Shown: positions 27,064 to 36,063 of the stretch, piece after piece | Position numbering within the stretch: the stretch's first letter is position 1 | How the letters are laid out: each line of letters opens with the position of its first letter | DNA from: Winogradskyella undariae | GTDB taxonomy: Bacteria > Bacteroidota > Bacteroidia > Flavobacteriales > Flavobacteriaceae | Length of the DNA: 64,000 nucleotides | Assembly (NCBI RefSeq): GCF_013285155.1 | Contig: NZ_JABTEL010000001.1 | Span: 248,001-312,000 of the forward strand | Direction: 5' to 3' | The notes under the pieces: generated by a model | What the model was told of the DNA's origin: nothing | The model's input: the letters and a program-made list of their open reading frames with translations, nothing else | The model's database searches: none | Position numbers and translations under genes: made by a program

Positions 27064-27923
27064 TAACTTAAGGTATTTAGTCGTTTTTTGTAGTCTGAAG
27101 GTGATAACGTGGTGTGTTTCTTAAATAAACGACTTAGGTGAGAAGCATCTTCAAAACCAATATCGTAAGCAATTTCTTTTGCTGTTTTATCAGTATAACT
27201 TAATTGGCGTTGCGTCTCTAAAATAATACGTTCGTGTATAATTTGTAGTGGACTTCTGTTTAGTTTAGCAAAATTATTGGATAAGGTTTTTGGAGATCTA
27301 AATAATTTTTCGGCATAAAAACCAACACTGTGTTCTGTTTTGAAATGTTGTTCTACTAAAAAATTAAATTCACGTAAGAGGTCTACTTTAGAACTTTTTG
27401 GGGTTTCAATAATTCCCTCTTTCGCTTTTAATAAACGTGTGCTTTTTATAATAAAACGAGCCATTAGCATTCTGAGCATTTCGGCTTGTATGTTATCTTC
27501 AGTTTCTAATTCATCAATAAAAACTTCATGTAAAGTTTCAAACTTTGTTTGTTCTTTTTCATCTAAATGTATAATAGGAATATTGATATTTCCGAAGAAT
27601 AATATACCAACACAGCTAACTTCTTGGTCGTGGTCTTTAATGCAATAGAATTCTTGGTTAAATTGATATACAGTAACATTTGTTCCTTTTATATACTGAA
27701 GGTATTGAATAGGTGTAAGTGCTAAGATACTGTGTGGTTGTACCGTGAATGGGACACTATCAATAACAAGATCTACAGCTTCTGATTTTACCCAAATAAA
27801 AGTGTAAAATTCACTTTGTTTTGCTTTTTTGAAGGACAATAAATCATTCTCATTTCCAATATTGAAAATAGCATTTGTAGAAAATTCTTTGAAAGTGTGT
27901 ATCATATACTTACTAAGTCTCAT
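27063..27923 (-). CDS. AraC-family transcriptional regulator
   Basis: A 286-residue regulator with a cupin-like N-terminal sensor (about residues 1-140) and a C-terminal double helix-turn-helix (about 185-285). The latter has HSVGFYAEKLFRSPKTLSNNFAKLNRSPL and the family signature AKEIAYDIGFEDASHLSRLFKKHTTLSPSDYKKR. It lies upstream of, and on the same strand as, the small ORF, AhpD-like and cupredoxin-like genes, and divergent from an MFS transporter gene. Likely targets are the two repeats between it and the AhpD-like gene. The effector is unknown. Confidence 0.9.
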   Translation of the reverse strand: MRLSKYMIHTFKEFSTNAIFNIGNENDLLSFKKAKQSEFYTFIWVKSEAVDLVIDSVPFTVQPHSILALTPIQYLQYIKGTNVTVYQFNQEFYCIKDHDQEVSCVGILFFGNINIPIIHLDEKEQTKFETLHEVFIDELETEDNIQAEMLRMLMARFIIKSTRLLKAKEGIIETPKSSKVDLLREFNFLVEQHFKTEHSVGFYAEKLFRSPKTLSNNFAKLNRSPLQIIHERIILETQRQLSYTDKTAKEIAYDIGFEDASHLSRLFKKHTTLSPSDYKKRLNTLS

Positions 27924-28112
27924 TAGAAGATTGAAAATTACAAAAAATAGAATTTAGATCCTGTTTTTGATTCGTAATATAAATGCTTAAGGATATTTGA
28001 GAAGACTTGAAAGTTGAGCTTATGTATTTTATTTTATAAGAATGTCCATTTCGGTTTACTTATCTAGAAAACTGGTAAAGTCATTTCATTATAATAGTTT
28101 GAATTTTGCATT

Positions 28113-29255
28113 ATGAAACAAATATCAAACTTCGGAATTTTCACACTGCTTTTCGTGAGTAGTTTAACCATAATGGTTGGGACGGTTATCGCTCCATCAC
28201 TTTCAGGAATTGTAGAGCATAAAAATCTTAGTTTTTCACCAAGTTGGTTAATTACATTGCCTTCTTTAGGTGTTGTGGTTTTTGCGCCTTTTGTTGGTCG
28301 GCTTTTAAATAAGTTAGGAACACTAAAATTATTGAGTTTAGGTCTTATTCCTTATGCTATTTTAGGACTTATTGGTGCTTTTATAGCTAATGATTATCTG
28401 CTGATTTTAGATCGGTTTTTATTAGGTGGAGCTACAGTTGCTGTTCAGGTTTCTGTAACGGCGTATATTGCTGATTTTTTTACAGGTGAAGCAAGAATGA
28501 AAATGATGGCTTGGCAGGGAATGTCTATTGAGTTGGGTGGCGTTGTGTTTCTTGCAATTGGCGGAATTTTAGGGGAGCTAAATTGGCAATACCCATTTTA
28601 CATTTATTTAATTGCTTTGTTGTGTTTGGTTTTAGTCGCAAAAACATTACCAAAACCTGAGGTTGAAATACTAGAGGAACAAGACAACACAACATCGAGT
28701 GATAAACAGAAATTTAAAGTTAGGCTAATTTTTACAGCATCTTTATTAGCTATGATGCTCTTTTTTATAGGTTTTGTAACCTTACCTCTATACTTGCCAG
28801 AATCGTTTGGATTTAGCGAATCGCACACCGGATACCTAATGGCTTTTATTTCACTTATTGCTATTGTAACAGCAAGTCAGATGCCTAAAATGGTAAAAAC
28901 TTTTGGAGATGGAAAAACGGTCTCATTTGGTTTTCTGTTTTTTATGTTAGGGTATTTGGTGCTAGCAACTGCTACATCTGCACCATTTTTAGTGTTAACG
29001 GTATTGTTTATAGGTGTTGGTTTTGGTTTTACCATTCCGTTACTTAACCACATGATGGTTGAGGCAAGTACGGTACATGACCAAGGGAAAAACTTAGGTT
29101 TGTTTTCTATGGGAGTGTTTGGTGGTCAATTTTTATCTACGTTTATTAATTACATTTCTAATGATTATGAAGCGATTTTTGGAACAGCGGCAGCACTAGC
29201 TTTAATCATTGGTATTGCGATGTTTGTAATGTTTCAGAAATTATCTAAACAATAA
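28113..29255 (+). CDS. MFS transporter, drug:proton antiporter type
   Basis: A 380-residue inner-membrane protein with about twelve hydrophobic helices. It has the MFS arrangement of a cytoplasmic loop after helix 2 (GVVVFAPFVGRLLNKLGTLKLL, about residues 52-73), the helix 4-5 segment LLILDRFLLGGATVAVQVSVTAYIADFF, and a central hydrophilic loop at about 190-203. The length is slightly short for the family but complete. It is flanked by two AraC-family genes, divergent from one and 46 bp before the other, a layout common for regulated exporters. The substrate cannot be read from the sequence. Confidence 0.9.
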   Translation: MKQISNFGIFTLLFVSSLTIMVGTVIAPSLSGIVEHKNLSFSPSWLITLPSLGVVVFAPFVGRLLNKLGTLKLLSLGLIPYAILGLIGAFIANDYLLILDRFLLGGATVAVQVSVTAYIADFFTGEARMKMMAWQGMSIELGGVVFLAIGGILGELNWQYPFYIYLIALLCLVLVAKTLPKPEVEILEEQDNTTSSDKQKFKVRLIFTASLLAMMLFFIGFVTLPLYLPESFGFSESHTGYLMAFISLIAIVTASQMPKMVKTFGDGKTVSFGFLFFMLGYLVLATATSAPFLVLTVLFIGVGFGFTIPLLNHMMVEASTVHDQGKNLGLFSMGVFGGQFLSTFINYISNDYEAIFGTAAALALIIGIAMFVMFQKLSKQ

Positions 29256-29301
29256 ATTTGGGTAATTTCTTCTTATTTTTGGAGTTCACTTGAAAAAGAG
29301 A

Positions 29302-30063
29302 ATGAGTAAAGAGCACTGGAAAAATAAAATTCAGATAGTAGATGATTTTGAAAGTGATACAGCTTCACTTTCAGTTAATTCTATGGGTGTTTATTTCAAA
29401 TTTATTGAAGAAAATAAAGTTATTGTTTATTTTAAACCTTTAAACGAGGTTTTTGATACGACCATTTTTAATTCGAATCACGGTGTATTATTAAATTTTG
29501 AACGTGAACTTATTGACGAGGATGATATTGAGTATGCTTTAGATGTGATGTTTCTTTTTAATAAGTATCCAGAATTAGAAATTAAAGATGCTAAAGAGGT
29601 TGTTTTACTTCGACAAATCATTAACCTCATTAAAGATGAATTTTATAGTGAATTAGCATCTTATATAATGCTAAAAACCTTACTTAAAGTTTTGTTACTT
29701 CATTTAATACGTTCTCAGAAAGATGATTTTTTAAAGCAAGATCTTCACCAAAAAAGAGTTTTTCAATTTTTAGAATTGATGGAGGCTAATTTTTTAAACG
29801 AAACCAATCCTCATTTTTATGCTGAAGAAATCGGTATGAGTACCAAACGATTGAATCAGATTTTAAAAGAAAAATTAAATCTCACCGCAAAACAAATTAT
29901 TCAGCAGCGTCAAATAACGGAGGCCAAACGCAGATTGATTAAAAGTGAAATTTCAACAAAAGAGTTGGCTTTTGATTTAGGTTTTAGTTCTATGAGTAGT
30001 TTTTCAAGATTTTTTAAGCAATATGTTGGTGTAAGTCCTTCGGGTTTTAAGAAGCAGCATTAA
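29302..30063 (+). CDS. AraC-family transcriptional regulator
   Basis: A 253-residue regulator. The N-terminal half has no recognised fold; the C-terminal helix-turn-helix (about residues 155-250) has NPHFYAEEIGMSTKRLNQILKEKLNLTAKQII and STKELAFDLGFSSMSSFSRFFKQYVGVSPSGFKK. The ATG at 29302 is chosen; a TTG four codons upstream (29290) is possible. It follows the MFS gene by less than 50 bp on the same strand, so it may control that exporter. It differs clearly from the AraC protein at 27063-27923 and is not a duplicate. Confidence 0.88.
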   Translation: MSKEHWKNKIQIVDDFESDTASLSVNSMGVYFKFIEENKVIVYFKPLNEVFDTTIFNSNHGVLLNFERELIDEDDIEYALDVMFLFNKYPELEIKDAKEVVLLRQIINLIKDEFYSELASYIMLKTLLKVLLLHLIRSQKDDFLKQDLHQKRVFQFLELMEANFLNETNPHFYAEEIGMSTKRLNQILKEKLNLTAKQIIQQRQITEAKRRLIKSEISTKELAFDLGFSSMSSFSRFFKQYVGVSPSGFKKQH

Positions 30064-30070
30064 TTCATGA

Positions 30071-31045
30071 TTAATTCATAATTAATTTGTAAGCCAATTG
30101 TAAGAGTGCTTCTTTTTCTTTTATAGAAGTCGAAATTGGTAATTGTGCTAAACCTATTAAGCGACGCATAATTTCAACACCTGTTATTTGTGCTAAAAGG
30201 TTTTTGTCTATTTCATTTGGGTAATAGTCTTTAATCCTAGAAATAAATGTTTCGTCTTTTGTTATTATAATCGAATGTGCAGCAAGAACACCAAGATCAA
30301 ACTCAGGGAAACCTAAAAAGCTAAATTCGGGATCAATAATATAAAGCGAATCTTTATTTGTCATCCAACTTGCAGGGTAATAATCACCATGTAATAAAGT
30401 TGTTCCTTTAGACAAATATTGCTGTCCTATTTCTTTAATTTTCTCTTTTAGTAAAGTGTCCTTTTTATATGGAATAGAAAGCGCTTCTAATCCTGGTTGA
30501 ATGTCGTCCAAGCAAAAACCATTATTTTCTATAAATGGAAGTTCAAAAATATGTTGATGATTTAGTAATCGTAGCGCTTTATTTTCTGGGTAGTTTTTAG
30601 GTGCTTTTGAGTTGTGAATATTTGCAGCAATATTGGCTAGTAGTCTTAATTGGTTTAAGTCAATTTTATGAGCATCATATAAGCTGGTCATATCTTCACA
30701 TTTACCTAAATCTTCTAAAATTAATAAATGATGCTCTGCGTTGTATTTTAAAACTTTTGGAAAATGTTTATTGACCAAAATGTTATTTTCAATAGAAGAA
30801 TAAAATTGAAATTCTACATCAATGCGTTCTATTGGTGCTTGTATATCTTTATATTTTTGAACAAATGGACGTGATTGTTTTAAAATAAATGAACGCAAAT
30901 TAGTTTCAATACGTAATACTACATTCATATTGCCTTCACCTGGTTTTGTAACGTGAGTGATGGTTTCGTTTATATCATTAAAAAAATCAATTTTTTGTAA
31001 GAGATTTTTAATGTCTTCTCTAGGTGTTTGTAGGTCTATAAACAT
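30071..31045 (-). CDS. Phosphotransferase, methylthioribose-kinase/APH-like
   Basis: A 324-residue protein of the aminoglycoside phosphotransferase/choline kinase fold. The glycine-containing nucleotide loop TKPGEGNMNVVLRI (about residues 32-45) is followed by the strand with the ATP-binding Lys (SFILKQSRPFV, about 52-62). The catalytic loop is LHGDYYPASWM (about 222-232) and the metal site is IIDPEFSFLGFPEFDLG (about 239-255). The GEGNMNVVLR and DPEFSFLGFPEFD patterns resemble 5-methylthioribose kinase more than antibiotic kinases. It lies 12 bp after the nucleoside hydrolase gene, so a sugar released from a nucleoside is a plausible substrate. Confidence 0.8.
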   Translation of the reverse strand: MFIDLQTPREDIKNLLQKIDFFNDINETITHVTKPGEGNMNVVLRIETNLRSFILKQSRPFVQKYKDIQAPIERIDVEFQFYSSIENNILVNKHFPKVLKYNAEHHLLILEDLGKCEDMTSLYDAHKIDLNQLRLLANIAANIHNSKAPKNYPENKALRLLNHQHIFELPFIENNGFCLDDIQPGLEALSIPYKKDTLLKEKIKEIGQQYLSKGTTLLHGDYYPASWMTNKDSLYIIDPEFSFLGFPEFDLGVLAAHSIIITKDETFISRIKDYYPNEIDKNLLAQITGVEIMRRLIGLAQLPISTSIKEKEALLQLAYKLIMN

Positions 31046-31057
31046 AAAAAGGGCAGA

Positions 31058-32011
31058 TTATATTTTTTTTAAAGTATTCCAAAAATCACTTGTCATTTGT
31101 TCAGCGTCTATTTTGGTATGTATACCAATATTGCGTTGTGTGTTTTCAGGAGGTGTTAGATGGCTTTCTATAGTGGATAATTTTGGTTTTGCTAAAGCTT
31201 CAATAATTGCAATATCCCACATGGTCCATTTTTCCTTTTTAGGATCTTCTTTTGTCCACCAGCGATCGTATGTTTCCCATCTATTGATTAAATAAGCGGC
31301 GATACCTTTTTTATCTTTTAAATGAAGATCTACTTCTTGTTTTGTAAATACTAAATGCTGACTTGTAGTCGCTGTCATTACATCTAGATTAAGTGTTTTT
31401 GTGTTAAGTAAAACTTCTACAGCAATAGGATCATTTCCAGAGTTGAATTCTTTTTTATTATAAATATTAGTCTCTGGTGTGTGCCAGAAACCAAGATAAT
31501 GTACTTTAATTTTAGGGATTATTGTTGGGTCTTCTAAAATAGCAGAGGCAATATTGGTACACGAGCCTAGAACAACAATATTTAGTTTTTGATCACCTTT
31601 CATTTTATGCGCTGTTTCAATAATAAACTGAGAAGCATCAGAAGAAACCGGTTTGCCGTATTCCGTTAAAGGTGTGTTGCTTCCTAAGGGGAGTGAAATA
31701 CCTTTAGCATTCATTAGGCTAATAATGTCTTCATTAATTTTTTGACTTTCGCTAACGGTATTGTCTGAAGCTAGAGGAGAGGTGTAAAACTGAGCAGATG
31801 TTATCGCTATTAAATTAAAGCTAGGTTCTAAAATAGCTCTTACAATCGCATACAAATCATCAACTTCATTTGCGGTGTCAGCGTCAATAATTAAATCTAA
31901 TTTTTGCGTTTTATCTTGTGCGTTTATAAAAATAGAGCATAAAAGTAAAAGACTTAAAAAAAGGTAATTGTTGATTTTTTTTATGCTTTTATTTAAGTGT
32001 GAATTGTTCAT
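31058..32011 (-). CDS. Periplasmic nucleoside hydrolase, IU-NH type
   Basis: A 317-residue enzyme that should cleave the N-glycosidic bond of a nucleoside to free base and ribose. The calcium-binding signature DADTANEVDDLYAI (about residues 43-56) is the family DTDxxxDDxxAI motif. VVLGSCTNIASAI (about 150-162) and the later NSGNDPIAVEVLL (about 195-207) are also conserved. A signal peptide (FLSLLLLCSIFINAQ) shows export to the periplasm, while the downstream kinase is cytoplasmic. The pair suggests salvage of an external nucleoside. Base specificity cannot be read. Confidence 0.88.
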   Translation of the reverse strand: MNNSHLNKSIKKINNYLFLSLLLLCSIFINAQDKTQKLDLIIDADTANEVDDLYAIVRAILEPSFNLIAITSAQFYTSPLASDNTVSESQKINEDIISLMNAKGISLPLGSNTPLTEYGKPVSSDASQFIIETAHKMKGDQKLNIVVLGSCTNIASAILEDPTIIPKIKVHYLGFWHTPETNIYNKKEFNSGNDPIAVEVLLNTKTLNLDVMTATTSQHLVFTKQEVDLHLKDKKGIAAYLINRWETYDRWWTKEDPKKEKWTMWDIAIIEALAKPKLSTIESHLTPPENTQRNIGIHTKIDAEQMTSDFWNTLKKI

Positions 32012-32380
32012 TTAAGAAGATTGATTGTGCTGCTTTAAGCTTAATAGATTATATAAAAACCTAAAGTGTGTTGAAGCTATAGGTCGTAAAATTTAAATTT
32101 TATTACGGGTTTTGAGTTTATTAATTCTTTTTTAACGAGAATTTAATGTTTTTATGAGGATGGAATTCGGAATAGCATAAATATTAGTCTTCTCAAATTA
32201 TGTAATATGTCGTTAATAGTGTTTTATAAATATACACTTTATCTCTTAATATTAATATAGAATTAAGGCTTTGTTGCTCTAATTATTAACTCTAATAAAT
32301 GATGTATTCCTTTAAAGATAAGGAGTCTAAAATAAATGTTTAAAAAAAATAAAAAAAGATTAACGTATTAAAAAAAAAGA
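32012..32380. other. AT-rich intergenic gap upstream of the speA leader
   Basis: Between the divergent nucleoside hydrolase and polyamine operons. It is highly A/T-rich with A runs at its right end and presumably holds the promoter for the nucleoside hydrolase gene. No ORF, repeat or RNA gene was recognised. Confidence 0.4.
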
Positions 32381-32388
32381 TATATTTG
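32381..32388 (+). promoter_or_regulatory. Candidate promoter -7 box of the speA operon
   Basis: TATATTTG matches TAnnTTTG. It is preceded by a long A tract, with a weak TTAACG about 19 bp upstream in the -33 position. A start near 32395 would give a leader of about 280 nt before speA. Just after it, AAATTGGT (32394-32401) and ACCAATTT (32424-32431) could form a stem in the leader RNA. Confidence 0.5.
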
Positions 32389-32457
32389 TCCCGAAATTGG
32401 TGACCGTCTAACAAGATAATAAAACCAATTTTAGCTGAACAATTGAAACATGTTTAT

Positions 32458-32610
32458 ATGTTCGGGTTCTTGAAAATTAGGAAGTCATATTCAAGAGCAG
32501 CTTATAGATTAAGTAACCGAATTTTAGAGCTAACTTCCGCATCATCGATTGCTGCTAGTCAGCATATTTACGGTTTTGTACCTACTACACAAAGCCAAAT
32601 TCAGGTATGA
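32458..32610 (+). CDS. Candidate 50-residue ORF in the speA leader
   Basis: An ATG-initiated ORF of 50 codons between the candidate promoter and speA, ending 68 bp before the speA ATG. The product has a basic first half (MFGFLKIRKSYSRAAYRLSN, four Arg in the first 21 residues) and a polar second half ending GFVPTTQSQIQV. Codon use and amino-acid mix look like a real protein, unlike the surrounding A/T-rich DNA. It could be a small conserved protein or a regulatory leader peptide. I cannot assign a family. Start and frame are clear; expression is inferred. Confidence 0.55.
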   Translation: MFGFLKIRKSYSRAAYRLSNRILELTSASSIAASQHIYGFVPTTQSQIQV

Positions 32611-32678
32611 TATAACGTATCCTTAACATTGTTTACGCATATATTTTTTATCTTATACTTGAATTTTTAATCCACAAC

Positions 32679-34076
32679 ATGAACAATAAATATATTGATC
32701 TCATCGATCAATCCTTTCACTTTCCTCAAGACGAATTTAAACTTGAAGACAAAGCTTTGCATTTTCACGATATAGACCTAATGAAATTGGTTGAAGAATA
32801 CGGAGCACCTTTAAAATTTACATATTTACCACAAATTTCTAATAACATACAGCGTGCTAAAAAATGGTTTGCTGATGCTTTTGAAAAGTATAACTATAAG
32901 GGGCAATACAATTATTGTTATTGTACTAAAAGCTCACACTTTAAGCATGTTTTAGATGAGGCACTTACCAATGATATTCATATTGAAACCTCTTCGGCTT
33001 TTGATATAGATATTGTAAAAGCACTTAAAAAAGAAGGTAAAATTACCGACAAAACTTATGTGTTAAGCAACGGTTTTAAACGTGATCAATACATTACTAA
33101 TATTGCAAGTCTTATTAATGACGGTCATAAAAACTGTATCCCTATTATAGATAATTACGAAGAAATTGATTTATTATCTGAAGAGATTGATGGAAAATTT
33201 CAAGTCGGAATCAGAATCGCTTCAGAGGAAGAACCAAAGTTTGAATTTTACACTTCACGTTTAGGAATTGGCTACAAAAACATTGTACCTTTTTATAAAA
33301 ATCAAATTCAAGATAATAAAAAAGTAGCGTTAAAAATGCTGCACTTCTTTATTAACACAGGGATAAGAGACAATGCTTACTACTGGAACGAATTGCATAA
33401 GTGTTTAAAGGTATACACAGCTTTAAAAAGAATATGCCCAACTTTAGATAGTTTAAACATTGGTGGTGGTTTTCCTATAAAAAACTCATTGGCTTTCGAT
33501 TTTGATTATGCTTATATGGTAGATGAAATTGTAAATCAAATAAACCTAGTTTGTGAAGAAGAAGAGGTAGCGGTACCCAATATTTTTACAGAATTTGGGA
33601 GTTTTACCGTTGGAGAAAGTGGTGGTGCGATTTATAAAATTCTTTATCAAAAACAGCAAAACGATCGTGAAAAATGGAACATGATTAATTCATCTTTCAT
33701 AACAACATTGCCAGATACATGGGCGATTAATAAACGTTTTATAATGTTGCCAATTAACCGTTGGAACGAAAGTTATGAGCGTGTACTTTTAGGTGGTTTA
33801 ACATGCGATAGTGATGATTATTATAATAGTGAGCAACACACTAATGCTATTTATTTACCAAAATATAATAAAGATAAACCCTTATATATTGGCTTTTTTA
33901 ATACAGGTGCTTACCAAGAAACTATAGGAGGTTTTGGAGGTTTGCAACACTGTTTAATACCAACACCAAAGCATATTTTAATTCAAAAAGATGCGGATGG
34001 AAACTTAAAGACTAGCGTTTTTGCAGAACAGCAAAAAAGTGAACACTTACTCGGTATTTTAGGGTATGACTCTTAA
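32679..34076 (+). CDS. speA: Arginine decarboxylase, PLP-dependent (Bacteroidota SpeA)
   Basis: Decarboxylates arginine to agmatine, the first step of putrescine formation. The 465-residue fold-III (alanine-racemase-like barrel) decarboxylase has the likely PLP lysine at K84 in YCTKSSHFKHVL. It has a glycine-rich phosphate site (LNIGGGFPIKNS, about 264-275), the C-terminal active-site motif LLGGLTCDSDD (about 370-380) and FFNTGAYQ (about 407-414). It is shorter than the enterobacterial enzyme, as is usual for the Bacteroidota form. The agmatinase gene 76 bp downstream confirms the pathway. A different basic-amino-acid substrate is unlikely in this context. Confidence 0.92.
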   Translation: MNNKYIDLIDQSFHFPQDEFKLEDKALHFHDIDLMKLVEEYGAPLKFTYLPQISNNIQRAKKWFADAFEKYNYKGQYNYCYCTKSSHFKHVLDEALTNDIHIETSSAFDIDIVKALKKEGKITDKTYVLSNGFKRDQYITNIASLINDGHKNCIPIIDNYEEIDLLSEEIDGKFQVGIRIASEEEPKFEFYTSRLGIGYKNIVPFYKNQIQDNKKVALKMLHFFINTGIRDNAYYWNELHKCLKVYTALKRICPTLDSLNIGGGFPIKNSLAFDFDYAYMVDEIVNQINLVCEEEEVAVPNIFTEFGSFTVGESGGAIYKILYQKQQNDREKWNMINSSFITTLPDTWAINKRFIMLPINRWNESYERVLLGGLTCDSDDYYNSEQHTNAIYLPKYNKDKPLYIGFFNTGAYQETIGGFGGLQHCLIPTPKHILIQKDADGNLKTSVFAEQQKSEHLLGILGYDS

Positions 34077-34152
34077 GAGGAGGTTAAGTAAACAGTATTA
34101 ATAAAATTATTGAATAATAAAACACTTCCGTTTTAGCGGAAAATGATATAAA

Positions 34153-35094
34153 ATGAAAACAAAAACTTACGCTGGTATTCCAGAAGATTTAGCAAAATTA
34201 GAAACAGCTAAAATTGTATTGATTCCTGTACCTTATGATGGTACAAGCACTTGGCAAAAAGGAGCAGATAAAGGTCCTGATGCTTTTTTAGATGCTTCTG
34301 AAAATATGGAGCTTTATGATATTGAAACCGCTTCTGAAGTTTACCAACAAGGTGTATTTTTAGCCAATGCGGTTACAGAACATACATCGCCAGAAGCTAT
34401 GGTAGAAGCGGTGCACCAAGCGACAAAAAAATATATTAAGAAAAATAAATTTGTTACTGTTTTTGGTGGTGAGCATTCGGTATCTATCGGAACAATTAGA
34501 GCTTTCAACGAAATGTTTGAAGATCTTACGGTACTTCATATCGATGCACACGCAGATTTACGCGAAAGCTACGAAGGTTCTACATGTAATCACGCTTGTG
34601 CTGTTTACGAAGCGAGCCAGACAACCAACTTAATTCAGGTTGGAATTCGTTCCATGGATAGTATCGAAAAAACGGTAATGGATGAAGAAAAAACGTATTT
34701 CGCTCACCAAATGGCTATGGATGATAGCTGGATAGATGCTGCAATAGACCAAATGACAAATAACGTCTTTATAACATTCGATTTAGATGCGTTTGATCCT
34801 TCAATTATGCCAAGTACAGGAACACCTGAGCCGGGAGGATTATTGTATTACGAAACGCTAGAGTTCTTAAAACAAGTTTTTGACGAGAAGAATGTGGTTG
34901 GTTTCGATATCGTAGAATTATGTCCTAATGAAGCTGATAAATCTTCAGACTTCTTAGCTGCCAAATTATATTACAAAATGTTGAGTTACAAATTTCAAAA
35001 TCAAAATATAGAAGATGGTTTTGAAAGCAACTTTAACGATTCAAACAAAGAAGGAAATAAAAAATCTAAATTCAATACAGAAGATGAATACTAG
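34153..35094 (+). CDS. speB: Agmatinase
   Basis: Hydrolyses agmatine to putrescine and urea. The 313-residue ureohydrolase has all the dimanganese ligands: GGEHSVSIG (about residues 106-114), HIDAHADLRESY (about 129-140), CNHACAVYE and FDLDAFDPSIMPSTGTPEPGG (about 212-232). The N-terminal PVPYDGTSTWQKGADKGP block is typical. The C-terminal 25 residues are polar and probably flexible. Its last 11 bases overlap the start of the deoxyhypusine-synthase-like gene (ATG at 35084), which implies translational coupling within the operon. Confidence 0.95.
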   Translation: MKTKTYAGIPEDLAKLETAKIVLIPVPYDGTSTWQKGADKGPDAFLDASENMELYDIETASEVYQQGVFLANAVTEHTSPEAMVEAVHQATKKYIKKNKFVTVFGGEHSVSIGTIRAFNEMFEDLTVLHIDAHADLRESYEGSTCNHACAVYEASQTTNLIQVGIRSMDSIEKTVMDEEKTYFAHQMAMDDSWIDAAIDQMTNNVFITFDLDAFDPSIMPSTGTPEPGGLLYYETLEFLKQVFDEKNVVGFDIVELCPNEADKSSDFLAAKLYYKMLSYKFQNQNIEDGFESNFNDSNKEGNKKSKFNTEDEY

Positions 35095-36061
35095 CAAAGG
35101 AGAAATTTCGAAATTTATAGAAAAATATTATTTACACTTTAACTCAGCGGCTTTAGTAGACGCTGCAAAGGGGTATGAAGCACAATTAAATTCTGGCGCA
35201 AAGATGTTAGTGTCTTTAGCGGGTGCAATGAGCACAGCAGAATTGGGTAAGATTTTTGCTGAAATGATTCGTAAAGATAAAGTGCAAATAGTGTCTTGTA
35301 CTGGTGCCAATTTAGAAGAAGATGTCATGAATTTGGTAGCGCATTCGCATTACAAACGTGTACCTAATTACAGAGATTTAACGCCTCAAGACGAATGGGA
35401 TTTACTTGAAAAAGGATTAAATCGTGTTACGGATACTTGTATTCCAGAAGAGGAAGCTTTTAGAAGAATTCAAGAACATATTGTTAAGATTTGGAAAGAT
35501 GCAGAAGCTAAAGGTGAACGTTATTTACCACATGAATATATGTACAAATTATTATTATCTGGTGTTTTAGAAGAGCATTACGAAATAGATTTAAAGGATT
35601 CATGGATGTATGCTGCAGCCGAAAAAAACCTACCTATTGTTTGTCCAGGTTGGGAAGATAGTACTATGGGTAACATCTTTGCAAGCTACGTACTTAAAGG
35701 AGAGTTAAATGCTAGCACTATGAAATCTGGTATAGAATACATGACGTTTTTAGCAGATTGGTACACAGATAATTCTGAAAATGGTATTGGTTTCTTCCAA
35801 ATCGGTGGAGGTATTGCAGGTGATTTTCCTATTTGTGTAGTGCCAATGTTGTATCAAGATATGGAACGTCCAGAAACACCTTTCTGGAGTTATTTCTGTC
35901 AAATTAGTGATAGTACAACAAGTTACGGTTCGTATTCTGGGGCTGTGCCGAATGAGAAAATAACTTGGGGTAAATTAGATATCGATACCCCTAAATTTAT
36001 CATTGAAAGTGATGCTACTATTGTTGCACCTTTAATCTTTGCTTATCTTTTAGATATGTAA
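35084..36061 (+). CDS. Deoxyhypusine-synthase-family protein, probable homospermidine synthase
   Basis: A 325-residue protein of the deoxyhypusine synthase family. In eukaryotes this NAD-dependent enzyme moves an aminobutyl group from spermidine to a lysine of eIF5A. The catalytic lysine context is kept: YGSYSGAVPNEKITWGKL with K297. LAGAMSTAELGKIF (about 40-53) and SCTGANLEEDV (about 66-76) are the family's NAD-site blocks. Bacteria have no eIF5A, and the gene directly follows speB, so a polyamine product is more likely, with homospermidine from two putrescines the best guess. The start at 35084 is preferred because it overlaps the speB stop; a longer frame from 35015 would run deep into speB. 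Confidence 0.88.
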   Translation: MNTSKGEISKFIEKYYLHFNSAALVDAAKGYEAQLNSGAKMLVSLAGAMSTAELGKIFAEMIRKDKVQIVSCTGANLEEDVMNLVAHSHYKRVPNYRDLTPQDEWDLLEKGLNRVTDTCIPEEEAFRRIQEHIVKIWKDAEAKGERYLPHEYMYKLLLSGVLEEHYEIDLKDSWMYAAAEKNLPIVCPGWEDSTMGNIFASYVLKGELNASTMKSGIEYMTFLADWYTDNSENGIGFFQIGGGIAGDFPICVVPMLYQDMERPETPFWSYFCQISDSTTSYGSYSGAVPNEKITWGKLDIDTPKFIIESDATIVAPLIFAYLLDM

Positions 36062-36063
36062 TT

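Noticed and set aside
30071-31045. Antibiotic resistance (aminoglycoside phosphotransferase) call
   Set aside because: Its motifs fit methylthioribose kinase better and it is paired with a nucleoside hydrolase; nothing points to resistance.
35015-35083. Longer N-terminus of the deoxyhypusine-synthase-like gene, starting at 35015
   Set aside because: It would overlap speB by 80 bp and add 23 residues without family similarity. The ATG at 35084 overlaps the speB stop in the usual coupled manner.
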